Positions 1-8,741 of a stretch of DNA of 37,990 bases are shown here, piece after piece. The translations under genes were made by a program, and so were the position numbers. Below the pieces are notes generated by a model, which was given only the letters and a program-made list of their open reading frames with translations, searched no databases and had not been told where the DNA came from. Position 1 is the stretch's first letter. Each line of letters starts with the position of its first letter. Source of the stretch: RZYP01 sp964386405 (GTDB taxonomy: Bacteria; Bacillota; Negativicutes; Acidaminococcales; Acidaminococcaceae); the NCBI GenBank assembly GCA_964386405.1, contig CAYLRW010000007.1, positions 1 through 37,990 on the forward strand. The letters run 5' to 3'.

Positions 1-2
1 TT

Positions 3-455
3 TATATCGGCCATGCTTTCATAATTCTTTCCGCCTTGCTTTTAGGCGGCAAATATGGTGCTCTGACAGGTGCAGTTGGCTTAACTTTGGCCGATATTCT
101 TGCTGGCTATATGACGTCAGCACCGCCAACATTTCTCTCAAAACTGCTGATAGGCTTATCTGCCAGTTTCTTTGCTCACAACATTATGCATCTTAACGAA
201 CTTACAGATCAAAAGAAAATCTATACAGCTACTCTCATTGCTTCCATTGGCAGTTGTCTGGTAAATGTGGTTACTGAGCCTCTTATCCGCTATGCTTTTA
301 AGGTATATATCTTAGGCTATGCACCACAGGTTGCTGAAATTTCTTCTATAAACTGTGCTGTCTCGATGGCTGCAAGCGCTATACCATCTGTTGTAATAGC
401 TGTTTTACTTTATAATGTCGTCCGCAATAATATTAAGCCTCAGGAAATATTTTGA
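3..455 (+). CDS. ECF transporter S component, 3' part (partial)
   Basis: The reading frame is open from the first base of the window, so the N-terminus lies upstream. The visible part begins with YIGHAFIILSALLLG, followed by GKYGALTGAVGLTLADIL and a SAPPTFLSK segment. This order (small residues, KYGA, ADLLAGY, PTFxxK) is typical of substrate-binding S components of energy-coupling factor vitamin transporters of the riboflavin-transporter-like superfamily. About four hydrophobic segments can be seen in roughly 150 residues. S components sit in the membrane and work with a shared EcfA/EcfT energizing module, which is not in this window. The substrate cannot be read from this fragment. The gene ends just before a strong bidirectional terminator. 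A methionine or leucine inside the fragment should not be taken as the start. Confidence 0.75.
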   Translation, partial: YIGHAFIILSALLLGGKYGALTGAVGLTLADILAGYMTSAPPTFLSKLLIGLSASFFAHNIMHLNELTDQKKIYTATLIASIGSCLVNVVTEPLIRYAFKVYILGYAPQVAEISSINCAVSMAASAIPSVVIAVLLYNVVRNNIKPQEIF

Positions 456-466
456 TTTTAAGACAT

Positions 467-498
467 AAAAAAACCTGCTCACTTGAGCAGGTTTTTTT
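467..498. terminator. Bidirectional intrinsic terminator
   Basis: A perfect 15-bp stem (A-run, CCTGCTCA / TGAGCAGG, T-run) with a two-base loop has seven T on the plus strand and seven A at its left edge. It can therefore end both the plus-strand ECF gene (stop at 455) and the minus-strand C_GCAxxG gene (stop at 504). Confidence 0.9.
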
Positions 499-503
499 AT
501 GTC

Positions 504-917
504 TTATTCAGTCTTTGCACTTTCTTTTGCTATGATACGGTCGAGTATTTCAGCTGCTTTAAAAATTACAAGACTGCACTTAATCTCATCATTCCTGTAT
601 TTTTCTTTAAGGCACTTACAATCGATACAGCCCATTTCATTTTTAAAGGTTTCAATAAATTCTGTTTCCAACTCTTTGATGCGATTGCTTTCATGGGAAC
701 GTTGTTTTACATAGAGATGACTTAAAACCATAATTCCACCGGTAATAGCTCCGCAAATGCTTTCTACACCCATACCGCCGCCAAACCCGGCAGCCAGTTT
801 TAAAGCCTCTGGAGTAAGTTTCAAATCGTATGCCCAATTTGCTCCGTAAAGCATTTTTTCAGCACAATTCAAATCGATGTCATTACCAAAGCCTTTTTCT
901 AATAATTCCAGCAACAT
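504..917 (-). CDS. C_GCAxxG_C_C family redox protein
   Basis: A 137-residue soluble protein with the pattern that names this putative redox family: an early Cys (DLNCAEKML), a glycine-rich GFGGGMG stretch, then SICGAITGGIMVLS, and two late Cys clusters (CIDCKC and a final KC). The family is annotated as redox-active or electron-transfer related, but its biochemical role is not established. The start at 917 is supported by GGGAGG nine bases upstream. It lies 67 bp after the DUF523 gene on the same strand and may be cotranscribed with it, since no terminator is visible between them. Both neighbours are cysteine-rich, which suggests sulfur or iron-sulfur chemistry. That link is an inference. Confidence 0.8.
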   Translation of the reverse strand: MLLELLEKGFGNDIDLNCAEKMLYGANWAYDLKLTPEALKLAAGFGGGMGVESICGAITGGIMVLSHLYVKQRSHESNRIKELETEFIETFKNEMGCIDCKCLKEKYRNDEIKCSLVIFKAAEILDRIIAKESAKTE

Positions 918-984
918 AAATTCTTACCTCCCATAATTATTGTTGAAACTCTGTATCCCATGCCCATGGCAGAATTCCTGATTT

Positions 985-1422
985 TTACTTTAAGTTCTGC
1001 AAAGTATTTTCATTAACAACATTAATATTCATAGCTAAAAGTTTGGCAGCAGTCACACCATTGCCAGCAATTTTCTTGCCGCTGAAAGTGCCATCATAAA
1101 TAATGCCACAGCCGCATGAAGGGCTTTGTGCTTTTAACACCGCTTGCTGGCAGCAACGTTCCATAGCAATAGCAGCAGTCTTTTCCGCTCCCATTTTGAA
1201 AGCGCTGGTTACGTCTTCACCTTCTTTGTTAATAACAAGTTCTCCAAGACATTCCGCGGCTGGTCTTGGTGTAACCAGTCCCCCCAGCACTTCAGGGCAA
1301 ACAGGTATCAGCTCGTATTTTTCACTCAAAGAAGCAATTTCATCATTAGTATTTATTTCTCCGTTATATCTGCATTTAATGCCTAAGAAACATGCACTGA
1401 CTAAAATCGGTTCTTTATTCAT
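985..1422 (-). CDS. DUF523 / TudS-like putative thiouracil desulfurase
   Basis: A 145-residue protein with all hallmarks of DUF523: SACFLG with Cys11, Cys17, VCPEVLGGL with Cys42, the TPRPAAE segment, and SPSCG with Cys103. Family members such as TudS bind a [4Fe-4S] cluster through three conserved cysteines, leaving one iron free to accept sulfur from 2-thiouracil. Cys11, Cys42 and Cys103 are the likely ligands here. The start at 1422 has GGTGAG upstream and the gene follows holA by about 9 bp, so it belongs to the comEA-comEC-holA transcription unit. The family call is firm. The desulfurase activity is taken from characterised relatives and is not shown here. Confidence 0.85.
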   Translation of the reverse strand: MNKEPILVSACFLGIKCRYNGEINTNDEIASLSEKYELIPVCPEVLGGLVTPRPAAECLGELVINKEGEDVTSAFKMGAEKTAAIAMERCCQQAVLKAQSPSCGCGIIYDGTFSGKKIAGNGVTAAKLLAMNINVVNENTLQNLK

Positions 1423-1431
1423 AATATCTAC

Positions 1432-2487
1432 TCACCCTTTATTTAGTTTATCATGCAAAAGCATAACCAGAATTTCCTCCAACTGTTCAAATCGTCTGCC
1501 GCCTTTACGCAAATCCATATTAAGTTGAGCAAGTGCCGTTAAACACTTCTGCAGGCTTGCCGTCGTAAAGAATTTGCTCTGCATCATCGTTTTTTGTGCA
1601 ATAAAAGGATGCAGCTTCAGTTCATTAGCAATGCCGGTTTTATCATAACCCGCTTCCATAAGTTCTTTAACTTGCCACAATTTCCTGATTTGCGAACTTA
1701 CAATGCCGGCAACCTTCAGAACATTAGTACCTCTTTTTTCTTCCAAGGCAAGTAAAGTCAGTGTTTCTTCGGTTTTTTTCTCGGCTATGGCATTCGTCAA
1801 AGCAAAAATCGAAACCTCCGGCAATTCAGAGAAAATGGCCTCCACATCTTGTCGCGTCCATTTTTTCCTTGTTCCGGCATATATTGCCAGTTTTTCAATT
1901 TCATTTGCCAAAAGCAATAAGGGCACGTTGTCAGCAGCAGCCATATATTCTACTACCAATTCAGCAGCACCATATTCCCACGTGCAGCCATAAAGAGCAG
2001 CCTGTTCATCCAGCCAAGGCCTTAAATTATAAGATTTGATGGTCTTGCTTTCAACGATTGCCGCAATTGGCAAAAGTGTTTTATAAAACTTCGAACGTTT
2101 GTCAAGTTTTGGCACAGTACATACAATCTGACAGAAATCCGGAAGATTGCTGAGCAATTCTGCTAATTGCATTTGCTGTTCCTTGCGTGTCTCGCTTTCC
2201 TGCTGTTTATCCTGTTTTAGAATTTTAGGGTCTTTAATTAGCACCATGTTCTTCCCTGAAAAAAACGGATAGCTGTTAATTGCTGTTTCCAATTCCTTTA
2301 AGGGCAATTCTTTGTCGAAAACAACTATTTCTTTATCGCGTTCAGCAACAGCAGCAAAAGTCGTCTGCACAACTGCTTTCGTAATTTTTTCTTTATAATA
2401 ACCTTCTTCACCCCAGATAATAACAACCCTTGGTATTTCCAAATGTTTATCCAGCGTTTCGAGCAATTTTTCTGATGAAATTTCCAT
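1432..2487 (-). CDS. holA: DNA polymerase III subunit delta
   Basis: Clamp-loader delta subunit, which opens the beta sliding clamp as part of the delta-gamma/tau-delta' complex. The protein starts MEISSEKLLETLDK and continues with RVVIIWGEEGYYKE, the usual N-terminal module of delta, which resembles a AAA+ fold without a working Walker A. The C-terminal helical collar includes EKRGTNVLKVAGIVSSQIRK and KLHPFIAQK. I chose the ATG at 2487 (351 aa) because AGGGAG lies six bases upstream and the length fits the family. An upstream frame extension to 2562 would run into comEC and adds a sequence that does not look like delta. The position directly behind comEC is common in Firmicutes. Confidence 0.9.
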   Translation of the reverse strand: MEISSEKLLETLDKHLEIPRVVIIWGEEGYYKEKITKAVVQTTFAAVAERDKEIVVFDKELPLKELETAINSYPFFSGKNMVLIKDPKILKQDKQQESETRKEQQMQLAELLSNLPDFCQIVCTVPKLDKRSKFYKTLLPIAAIVESKTIKSYNLRPWLDEQAALYGCTWEYGAAELVVEYMAAADNVPLLLLANEIEKLAIYAGTRKKWTRQDVEAIFSELPEVSIFALTNAIAEKKTEETLTLLALEEKRGTNVLKVAGIVSSQIRKLWQVKELMEAGYDKTGIANELKLHPFIAQKTMMQSKFFTTASLQKCLTALAQLNMDLRKGGRRFEQLEEILVMLLHDKLNKG

Positions 2488-2500
2488 TTCTAACTCCCTG

Positions 2501-4867
2501 CTAAAAATAATTACCCTGATACCGATAACTATAACATGTGCAATTTGAACCGTCAAAAACAACTTTTATATTGCCTGCTTGGTCTGTCCGTAATACTTTG
2601 GCACCAATTGCCTGCAATTTTTCTAAAGTCCCAGGCGCAGGATGTCCAAACTTATTGTCGGCGCCTACCGAAATAACAGCCACCCCAGGATGTACAGCCT
2701 GCAAAAACTCATATGACGATGATGTTTTGGAACCATGATGCGATACTTTGAGGACATCAGCCTTGATGTAAGCCGCTGCTGCCGCAATTTCTTCTTCCTC
2801 GGTGGCGTCACCGGTAAAAACTACGCTCTTGCCCTTATCTGTTATTTTCATAATTGCCGAACTCTCGTTTTCATTGTGTTTTTCCTCCAAGGAGGATGCT
2901 AGTGGTGCTTCAATGATATCTATTTTGCAGTTACCCAAGTTGTATTGTTGTCCGCTTGCCAGTTGTTTTATCTGACTTTTATTTTTAACAAAGTTGAGCA
3001 AAGCTGCGACATCCTGGCTCGGCTCTTCCCGTGGCAGCAAAATGCAGTCTATAGGCATTGAGCGTGCCACGGCAGCCGCACCACCTGCATGATCATGATG
3101 TCCATGACTAAGCGCCAATACATCAAGCCTGTTGATACCTAAATACCTTAAAAACGGCAGAATAATCCTTTCGCCGGTATCATAATTCCCACGCAGCCCG
3201 CCGGTATCCACCAAAATAGTTTTCTTGTCTTCTGTAATGATAAGCGCGGCATCACCTTGACCAACATCAATGAAATAGACAGTAAAGGGCTGTCTGGCAA
3301 AATGCATTGTTAAACCAGGCAACAATATAGCGAGACAAGTTAATGCAATCACTATCTTTCTTTCATAGTCAGTCAGGCTGGTCAAAGGCCAGAAACGAAA
3401 CAAACATACTAAGAGCAAGTAATAGATTAATGCCGTTACGAAGGGCGTGCGAGCAATAATGATACTAGCAAAAGGCCAATTTGCTATCGAATTCGTCACT
3501 ATTAAAGCAGGTCCTAACAAAAGGCTCGCAAGCATCAAGAGAATTATACCCAGCGGTTGGACAATAAAACACAAAAATAAACCAGCCATCGTTAAAAGCA
3601 CAATGAATTCCACAACAGGCACAACGATGAGGTTGGCCGCCAGTGAACTGATAGACATTTGATGAAAATAATGAACAAGCAAGGGCAAAACCGCAAGCTG
3701 TGCGGCAATCGTTACAGCCAGGGCATCAGCAGCATATTTTGGCAGATAGCTGGCTAACAAGGCCTTGATTGCAGGAAATAAGTAAATGAGTCCTGCTGTT
3801 GAAGCAAAAGAAAGCTGAAACCCTATATCAAAAACCCACATTGGTCTATAACAAAGCATACTTATAGCAACAAACGCCAACACAGCCCCGCTGTCTTCAT
3901 TTCTTTGCAAGACAAGACCAATCAGCATTGCCATTCCCATCAGAGCTGAACGCATTACCGGCGGTGAAAAACCGCAAATCAGGCAATAACCAATAACGGT
4001 TACTGCGGCTATGAGCAATGCGAACTTCTTTCTTACATGCAAGGTTCTCGTTAAAGAAAGCACGAACCCTATTAACAATGCGACATGACTGCCTGATACG
4101 GAAAGAATATGCACAATGCCGGTAGTGGAAAAATTTCTGACCGTATCTTCGTCAATACCGTCATAGCCGCCTAAAGTCATGCCTGCAAGAATAGCGGCGT
4201 CTTTTGCCGGCATAACCCTATTCAGCTGCGTGCGCATTGCACTGCCTACATCTGCCAGATAGGAATACCAAGGTTTCGGAATATTAATATACCGTACCTG
4301 TTCCGCCTTGACCGACATCCTGCCTTCTATGCCCTGCACTTTAGCAGCTAGTTCCGTATCAAAGACACCAGGATTAGCAAAACCTCGTATAGGCTTGATT
4401 TCGCCTTGAACATTAAGCCGGCCATAGCCGAGCGTCCTTATTTTGCTATTCATTGGTACCTTGGCAATTGCTAACCGCAGAATGCCATTAGTACTAAATG
4501 TTTTATCTTCCTGCTTAATAAGCTCGCAATCCATGCTCAGACTTATAGCGCCATCTTCCAACTCTTTCACTGTGCCTGGTACTATCGTGCCGCTAACTAC
4601 AATTCCCTTATTTAAATATTTTTCTATATCATTCGTACCAGTTCTGCCGCCTGCAGCACCTACCATCCAACCACAAACGAAAATAAAAACGGCAACGAAA
4701 CAAAGCATCTCTTTTAAATTTTTGGTTCTCTTGTAAAAATAAAGACCGGTAATGCTTAATAAAACTAAGAACGACAATATCCACGTTAAACTTAAAAATT
4801 GGCGATAACAAAAGCCAAAATAATCACCAAGACAGAACAACAACCCAACATAGAGAGAATAAGACAT
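2501..4867 (-). CDS. comEC: ComEC/Rec2 competence DNA-channel protein
   Basis: A 788-residue membrane protein that forms the channel for single-stranded DNA uptake during natural transformation. Three parts can be seen: N-terminal membrane segments with an OB-like region (residues about 1-200); a central multi-spanning Competence domain (about 220-500) containing the conserved ILSVSGSHVALL stretch; and a C-terminal metallo-beta-lactamase-like domain from about 530. The last domain carries DVGQGDAALI and the metal motif SHGHHDHAGG near residue 589, followed by VSHHGS. This domain is thought to act as the nuclease that degrades the non-transferred strand. The start at 4867 directly follows comEA. 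The gene is full length and undamaged, so DNA uptake may be functional if pilus genes exist elsewhere. Confidence 0.95.
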   Translation of the reverse strand: MSYSLYVGLLFCLGDYFGFCYRQFLSLTWILSFLVLLSITGLYFYKRTKNLKEMLCFVAVFIFVCGWMVGAAGGRTGTNDIEKYLNKGIVVSGTIVPGTVKELEDGAISLSMDCELIKQEDKTFSTNGILRLAIAKVPMNSKIRTLGYGRLNVQGEIKPIRGFANPGVFDTELAAKVQGIEGRMSVKAEQVRYINIPKPWYSYLADVGSAMRTQLNRVMPAKDAAILAGMTLGGYDGIDEDTVRNFSTTGIVHILSVSGSHVALLIGFVLSLTRTLHVRKKFALLIAAVTVIGYCLICGFSPPVMRSALMGMAMLIGLVLQRNEDSGAVLAFVAISMLCYRPMWVFDIGFQLSFASTAGLIYLFPAIKALLASYLPKYAADALAVTIAAQLAVLPLLVHYFHQMSISSLAANLIVVPVVEFIVLLTMAGLFLCFIVQPLGIILLMLASLLLGPALIVTNSIANWPFASIIIARTPFVTALIYYLLLVCLFRFWPLTSLTDYERKIVIALTCLAILLPGLTMHFARQPFTVYFIDVGQGDAALIITEDKKTILVDTGGLRGNYDTGERIILPFLRYLGINRLDVLALSHGHHDHAGGAAAVARSMPIDCILLPREEPSQDVAALLNFVKNKSQIKQLASGQQYNLGNCKIDIIEAPLASSLEEKHNENESSAIMKITDKGKSVVFTGDATEEEEIAAAAAYIKADVLKVSHHGSKTSSSYEFLQAVHPGVAVISVGADNKFGHPAPGTLEKLQAIGAKVLRTDQAGNIKVVFDGSNCTCYSYRYQGNYF

Positions 4868-4868
4868 T

Positions 4869-5477
4869 TCAGATTTCCAGATAGTCCTTCATTTTTTGAA
4901 ATTTAGCCTTGCCGATGCCCTTAACATTCATAATATCTTCAATCTTGTTAAAACGATGCTGTTGTCTGTATTCGATAATTTTTTGTGCCGTTGCCTGCCC
5001 TACTCCCGGCAAATTTTCCAGTTCTTCACTAGTAGCGGAATTCAGATTAACTGTTGTTAAATTCTCCTGTACCGTTTCTGCGTTGCTCACGTTCCCTGCT
5101 GAGCTTCTTTCCTGGTTACTGCCAACTCTCGTCTTGCCTTGTTTCACGTTTAACGCCGGCACGTTGATTTGCATACCATCCTTGCATTTCTTAGCCAGAT
5201 TAACCTTATTAATGTTGGCATTTACAGTCATGCCTCCGGCCTTTCCGATAGCATCCTGTGCCCTGCTTCCTGCCGGCATTTCGTACATTCCCGGATTCTT
5301 CACTTCCCCGCTGACATAAACCGTTATACCCTTTGTTTTACTTGCTGCTAACTGCTCTCCGTTTTGCATTACTCCTCCCTCAAGTTTGCCCGGAGTACTC
5401 TGCCAGATACTCAGACCGGCGAGAAGGATAACAAGTGCAGCTATGACAATCAGCTTTTTCTTTTCCCACAAATTCAC
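4869..5477 (-). CDS. comEA: ComEA-like helix-hairpin-helix DNA receptor
   Basis: A membrane-anchored DNA receptor that hands incoming DNA to ComEC. The order is a short cytoplasmic start (MNLWEKKK), one transmembrane segment (about 8-25), an SLBB-type domain (ITVYVSGEVKNPGMYEMPAG...), a Ser/Asn/Gln-rich linker, and two helix-hairpin-helix motifs at the C-terminus (VNLNSATSEELENLPGVGQA and DIMNVKGIGKAKFQKM). The frame stays open to a GTG at 5504, but that codon lies in the 3' arm of a terminator-like hairpin. I prefer the GTG at 5477 (202 aa), with GGGGGT six bases upstream and the usual short N-terminus before the membrane helix. The stop is one base from the comEC start. Confidence 0.88.
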   Translation of the reverse strand: MNLWEKKKLIVIAALVILLAGLSIWQSTPGKLEGGVMQNGEQLAASKTKGITVYVSGEVKNPGMYEMPAGSRAQDAIGKAGGMTVNANINKVNLAKKCKDGMQINVPALNVKQGKTRVGSNQERSSAGNVSNAETVQENLTTVNLNSATSEELENLPGVGQATAQKIIEYRQQHRFNKIEDIMNVKGIGKAKFQKMKDYLEI

Positions 5478-5491
5478 CCTAAGACCCCCAT

Positions 5492-5540
5492 AAAAAAGAC
5501 TCACCCCCGGCTGCCCTAATGGCGTTACCGTGAGTGAGTC
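5492..5540 (-). terminator. Terminator-like hairpin just before comEA
   Basis: On the minus strand GACTCAC (5534-5540) pairs with GTGAGTC (5498-5504), enclosing CGG/CCG and GCC/GGC helices, and is followed at once by six U (5492-5497). That is intrinsic-terminator geometry, placed about 15 bases before the preferred comEA start. Its plus-strand exit has no T-run, so it is directional. A weak promoter (TTGAAT, 17 bases, TAAGAT) can be drawn upstream near 5600-5630. It may be an attenuator for the competence genes or a second stop behind leuS. Confidence 0.6.
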
Positions 5541-5641
5541 TGCAATAGCGTCGTTTTAAAAATAGCTTTCTACTATTTTACTATTCTTCTTTTATCTTAG
5601 CACTCTGCAATATATTATTCAAATCAAGAAACGCCGCAAAA

Positions 5642-5685
5642 TAATAAGGGTAGTGACCGGCCAATGCCGGTCACTACCCTTATTT
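5642..5685 (-). terminator. leuS: leuS intrinsic terminator
   Basis: A 19-bp perfect stem (AATAAGGGTAGTGACCGGC and its complement) with a four-base loop begins eight bases after the leuS stop. The minus-strand exit is a T-rich TTATTATTTT tract rather than a pure U-run. Confidence 0.85.
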
Positions 5686-5692
5686 ATCTTTA

Positions 5693-8179
5693 TTAACGTA
5701 CGACAATATTTACCAATCTCTTTGGAACACAAACCACTTTGATGATTTCTTTGCCGCCGAGGAGCTCTTTGATTTTGGCATCTGACAAAGCAAAAGCTTC
5801 CAGTTCTTCTTTAGTGGCTTCAGAAGGAACAACAATACGTTCCTTACCCTTGCCGTTAATCTGAAGAATAACTTCAACTTCAGCTACCTTCATTGCCTCT
5901 TCATCGTAGGAAGGCCAGGCTGCTTTATGAACGCTGCCATTAGCATCGATAACCTTGGTCCACAGTTCCTCGGTAATGTGCGGAACAAAAGGAGACAGCA
6001 AACGAAGCAGGGCTGAAATTGCTTCAAAAACAAGGCCGGCATTCGGATTGTTTTTCTTTTCCTTATAAGCATAAAGCCCATTCACTAATTCCATCATGGC
6101 ACTGATTGCCGTATTGAAATTGAAACGTTGTTCAATATCATCAGTTACTTTTTTAATGCTTGTATGTAGAATGCGACGCAATTCTTTGTCATCTTCGTCC
6201 AAAGCAGCAACATCGTAGGAAACTACATGTTGCTCCAATTGAGGTGCAAAATGAGCCACAATACGCCATACCCTGTTCAGGAAGCGGAAAGAGCCTTCAA
6301 CTCCTTGGTCGCTCCACTCCAATTCTCTTTCCGGCGGAGCAGCAAAAAGAATAAAGAGACGAGCTGTATCTGCGCCGTATTTACTGATAATTTCTTCAGG
6401 TGAAACAACATTGCCAAGTGATTTTGACATCTTGGCACCGTCTTTAATAACCATGCCTTGGGTCAAAAGATTTTTGAATGGCTCGCCAGCTTCTACCAAA
6501 CCAGCATCACGCAGAACTTTCATAAAGAAACGTGAATAGAGCAAATGCAGGATTGCATGTTCAATACCACCAATATACTGATCTACAGGTGCCCAGTAAT
6601 TGACGGCTTCCTTAGAAAATGGCAGCTTGTCGTTTTTCGGGTCAGTGTAGCGCAGGTAGTACCAGGAGGAACACAGGAATGTATCCATGGTATCAGTTTC
6701 ACGTTTAGCAGGTTTACCACAAACCGGGCAAACACAATTTACAAATTCTTCAGAAGTAGCAAGCGGTGATACGCTGCCACTGGCAAAATTTACATTTTCG
6801 GGCAGCCTTACCGGCAGTTGTTCCTCCGGCACTAGTACAGGGCCGCAATCAGGACAGTAAATAATTGGAATCGGTGCACCCCAATAACGCTGACGGCTTA
6901 CCAGCCAATCACGCAGACGGTAATTTACACGGCGAGAACCAATCCCTTGGGCTTCCATCTCATCCATGATTGCTCCCATTGCCTCTTCATTGCCCATCCC
7001 ATCAAACTTGCCTGAATTAACCATAACGCCGCTTTCATCGTAAGCGCCATTCATTTCTTCGAGTTTCAGGACATGATCTTTTGGCTGAATAACGATAATT
7101 TTCTCAATACCGTATTTATCAGCAAACATCCAGTCACGGGAGTCATGGGTAGGAACGCCCATAACGGCACCTGTACCGTAATCATACAATACATAATTGG
7201 TGATCCAGATTTCTACTTTGCGGCCTGTAAGCGGATGAATACAGTAATGACCGGTGAACATACCTTCTTTTTCAGATTCGCTGGAAGTACGCTCTATATC
7301 AGACTGATTCCTTACCTTATCGCAGAAAACTTCCAATTCAGCTGCTTTGGGGTTATCTACCAATATTTTTTCTACTATTGGATGCTCAGGAGGCACAACG
7401 ACAAAAGTTACGCCGTAAATAGTATCCGGACGTGTAGTATAGACAGCAAGCTTTTCTTGGAAAGCAGGCACATCGAAACTGAATTCCAAACCTTCACTGC
7501 GCCCGATCCAGTTTTTCTGCATGGTTTTAACGCGCTCTGGCCAGCCATCAAGCTCTTTCAGGTCTTCCAGCAATTCATCAGCATAGTCAGTAATTTTGAA
7601 GAACCATTGTTCAAGATCTTTCTTGTAAACTGTTGAATCACAGCGCCAGCATTTGCCGTCAATTACCTGCTCATTAGCAAGTACTGTATTACAGGAATCA
7701 CACCAGTTAACGGCTGATTTTTTCTTAACGGCAAGGCCGCGTTTATAAAACAGTTCAAAAAACCACTGTGTCCATTTATAATAATCTTCTTTACAGGTAG
7801 TAACTTCACGTTCCCAATCATAGGACAAACCGAGTTCTTTCTGCTGACGTGTCATGTTGGCAATGTTTTCCATGGTCCATTTGGCAGGATGAATGCCATG
7901 TTTGATGGCGGCATTCTCTGCCGGCATACCAAAAGAATCCCACCCCATTGGATGTAAAACATTAAAACCTTTCATGGTGCGGAAACGAGCTATAACGTCA
8001 CCTATTGAATAGTTGCGCACGTGGCCCATATGCAAATTACCTGAAGGATAAGGGAACATTTCCAAGACATAGGATTTTGGTCTGCTGTCATCCATTTCTG
8101 TTTTGAACGTCTTGTTTTCTTCCCATTCTTTTTGCCATTTTGCTTCCAGCTCGTGCGGAGCGTACTTTTCGTCAATCAT
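5693..8179 (-). CDS. leuS: Leucyl-tRNA synthetase
   Basis: Class I aminoacyl-tRNA synthetase that charges tRNA-Leu, cytoplasmic, 828 residues (usual bacterial length). The HIGH signature is HMGH at residues 50-53. A zinc-binding loop (CDSC...CWRC) follows, then the CP1 editing domain with TTRPDTIYGVTFVVVP, a second Cys cluster (CPDCG, CVCPVCG), the KMSKS loop (GAKMSKSLGN, about residue 583), the anticodon-binding helical domain and a C-terminal beta domain ending PKRLVNIVV. The start at 8179 has GGGAGG ten bases upstream. The gene stands alone between its own T-box leader and terminator, so it should be induced when uncharged tRNA-Leu accumulates. Confidence 0.98.
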   Translation of the reverse strand: MIDEKYAPHELEAKWQKEWEENKTFKTEMDDSRPKSYVLEMFPYPSGNLHMGHVRNYSIGDVIARFRTMKGFNVLHPMGWDSFGMPAENAAIKHGIHPAKWTMENIANMTRQQKELGLSYDWEREVTTCKEDYYKWTQWFFELFYKRGLAVKKKSAVNWCDSCNTVLANEQVIDGKCWRCDSTVYKKDLEQWFFKITDYADELLEDLKELDGWPERVKTMQKNWIGRSEGLEFSFDVPAFQEKLAVYTTRPDTIYGVTFVVVPPEHPIVEKILVDNPKAAELEVFCDKVRNQSDIERTSSESEKEGMFTGHYCIHPLTGRKVEIWITNYVLYDYGTGAVMGVPTHDSRDWMFADKYGIEKIIVIQPKDHVLKLEEMNGAYDESGVMVNSGKFDGMGNEEAMGAIMDEMEAQGIGSRRVNYRLRDWLVSRQRYWGAPIPIIYCPDCGPVLVPEEQLPVRLPENVNFASGSVSPLATSEEFVNCVCPVCGKPAKRETDTMDTFLCSSWYYLRYTDPKNDKLPFSKEAVNYWAPVDQYIGGIEHAILHLLYSRFFMKVLRDAGLVEAGEPFKNLLTQGMVIKDGAKMSKSLGNVVSPEEIISKYGADTARLFILFAAPPERELEWSDQGVEGSFRFLNRVWRIVAHFAPQLEQHVVSYDVAALDEDDKELRRILHTSIKKVTDDIEQRFNFNTAISAMMELVNGLYAYKEKKNNPNAGLVFEAISALLRLLSPFVPHITEELWTKVIDANGSVHKAAWPSYDEEAMKVAEVEVILQINGKGKERIVVPSEATKEELEAFALSDAKIKELLGGKEIIKVVCVPKRLVNIVVR

Positions 8180-8221
8180 ACTTCAAAAACCTCCCAAAAT
8201 TTTCCTAGTCTAAGAAAAACA

Positions 8222-8455
8222 AAAATCCCTTTCCGCTCTAGCAGAAAGGGACGAGATAACCCGCGGTACCACCCTGTTTGTCGGCATTAACCGACCACTT
8301 AGAAATCTTTAACGCAGACCTGCGTCCCATGTTTGTGCATGGGCTCCTTCGCGGTGAGTTCATCTTTTTTATGCATTGACTCGCATCAACCGTCAACTTT
8401 CTGCAGCATAACAGCAAGACTAGTATTCCACTTCATTGGATTTATCAATAATATC
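8222..8455 (-). promoter_or_regulatory. leuS: Leucine T-box riboswitch upstream of leuS
   Basis: The minus-strand leader holds the T-box core AGGGTGGTACCGCGG (about 8262-8276), followed by CGTCCCTTTC and a terminator hairpin ending GGAAAGGGATTTTTG (about 8223-8254). Upstream is Stem I with a distal AGAAAGTTGACGGTTGATG loop. The specifier region reads GAA-CTC-ACC, which places the specifier CUC (Leu) at 8356-8358. Uncharged tRNA-Leu is expected to stabilise the antiterminator and allow leuS transcription. Confidence 0.93.
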
Positions 8456-8458
8456 ACG

Positions 8459-8487
8459 TTTAGATGATTGTTTAGATGCTTTGACAA
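8459..8487 (-). promoter_or_regulatory. leuS: Probable leuS promoter
   Basis: On the minus strand TTGTCA (8482-8487) and TCTAAA (8459-8464) are 17 bases apart, placing the start of transcription just before T-box Stem I. The -35 matches consensus at five of six positions and the -10 at four. Confidence 0.5.
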
Positions 8488-8741
8488 CAAACATAATTTA
8501 ACTGAAAAAGCACTTACAAAACATTATATCATAATTTTAAAAGCTTACAAGACGTTGTTGAATTTTCAATTTTAAATTCAATTTAAAAGGTATGCAAAAC
8601 AATCAATTTTAAATAACACCTGTTTCTGTTTTCATTAATTTGTGCTATTGTTAAGTTAAGTAAGAAATACCACGAAGCTCAATTTTCTCCAATAATTTTG
8701 CAATAACTTCCCTTAATTGGCAAAAATAAGGAGGCCGTTTT
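8488..8741. other. AT-rich intergenic region between divergent leuS and PNPOx genes
   Basis: Very AT-rich non-coding spacer between divergent transcription units. It contains a 12-base direct repeat (TCAATTTTAAAT at 8566 and 8603) of unknown meaning. No clear plus-strand promoter can be assigned, although one must serve the gene at 8742. Confidence 0.5.

Noticed and set aside
5492..5540. c-di-GMP (GEMM) riboswitch before comEA
   Set aside because: CAGCCGGG resembles one GEMM segment, but the conserved GCAAAG and CACGCA parts are absent, so only a terminator-type hairpin is claimed.
7073..7636. Plus-strand open frame of 187 codons inside leuS
   Set aside because: It is antisense to a highly conserved gene, has no ribosome site and no recognisable protein features. 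Other long antisense frames over carB, pyrD and pyrE were dropped for the same reason.
8566..8614. 12-base direct repeat TCAATTTTAAAT
   Set aside because: Low-complexity AT-rich sequence. A chance repeat is likely and nothing ties it to a function.
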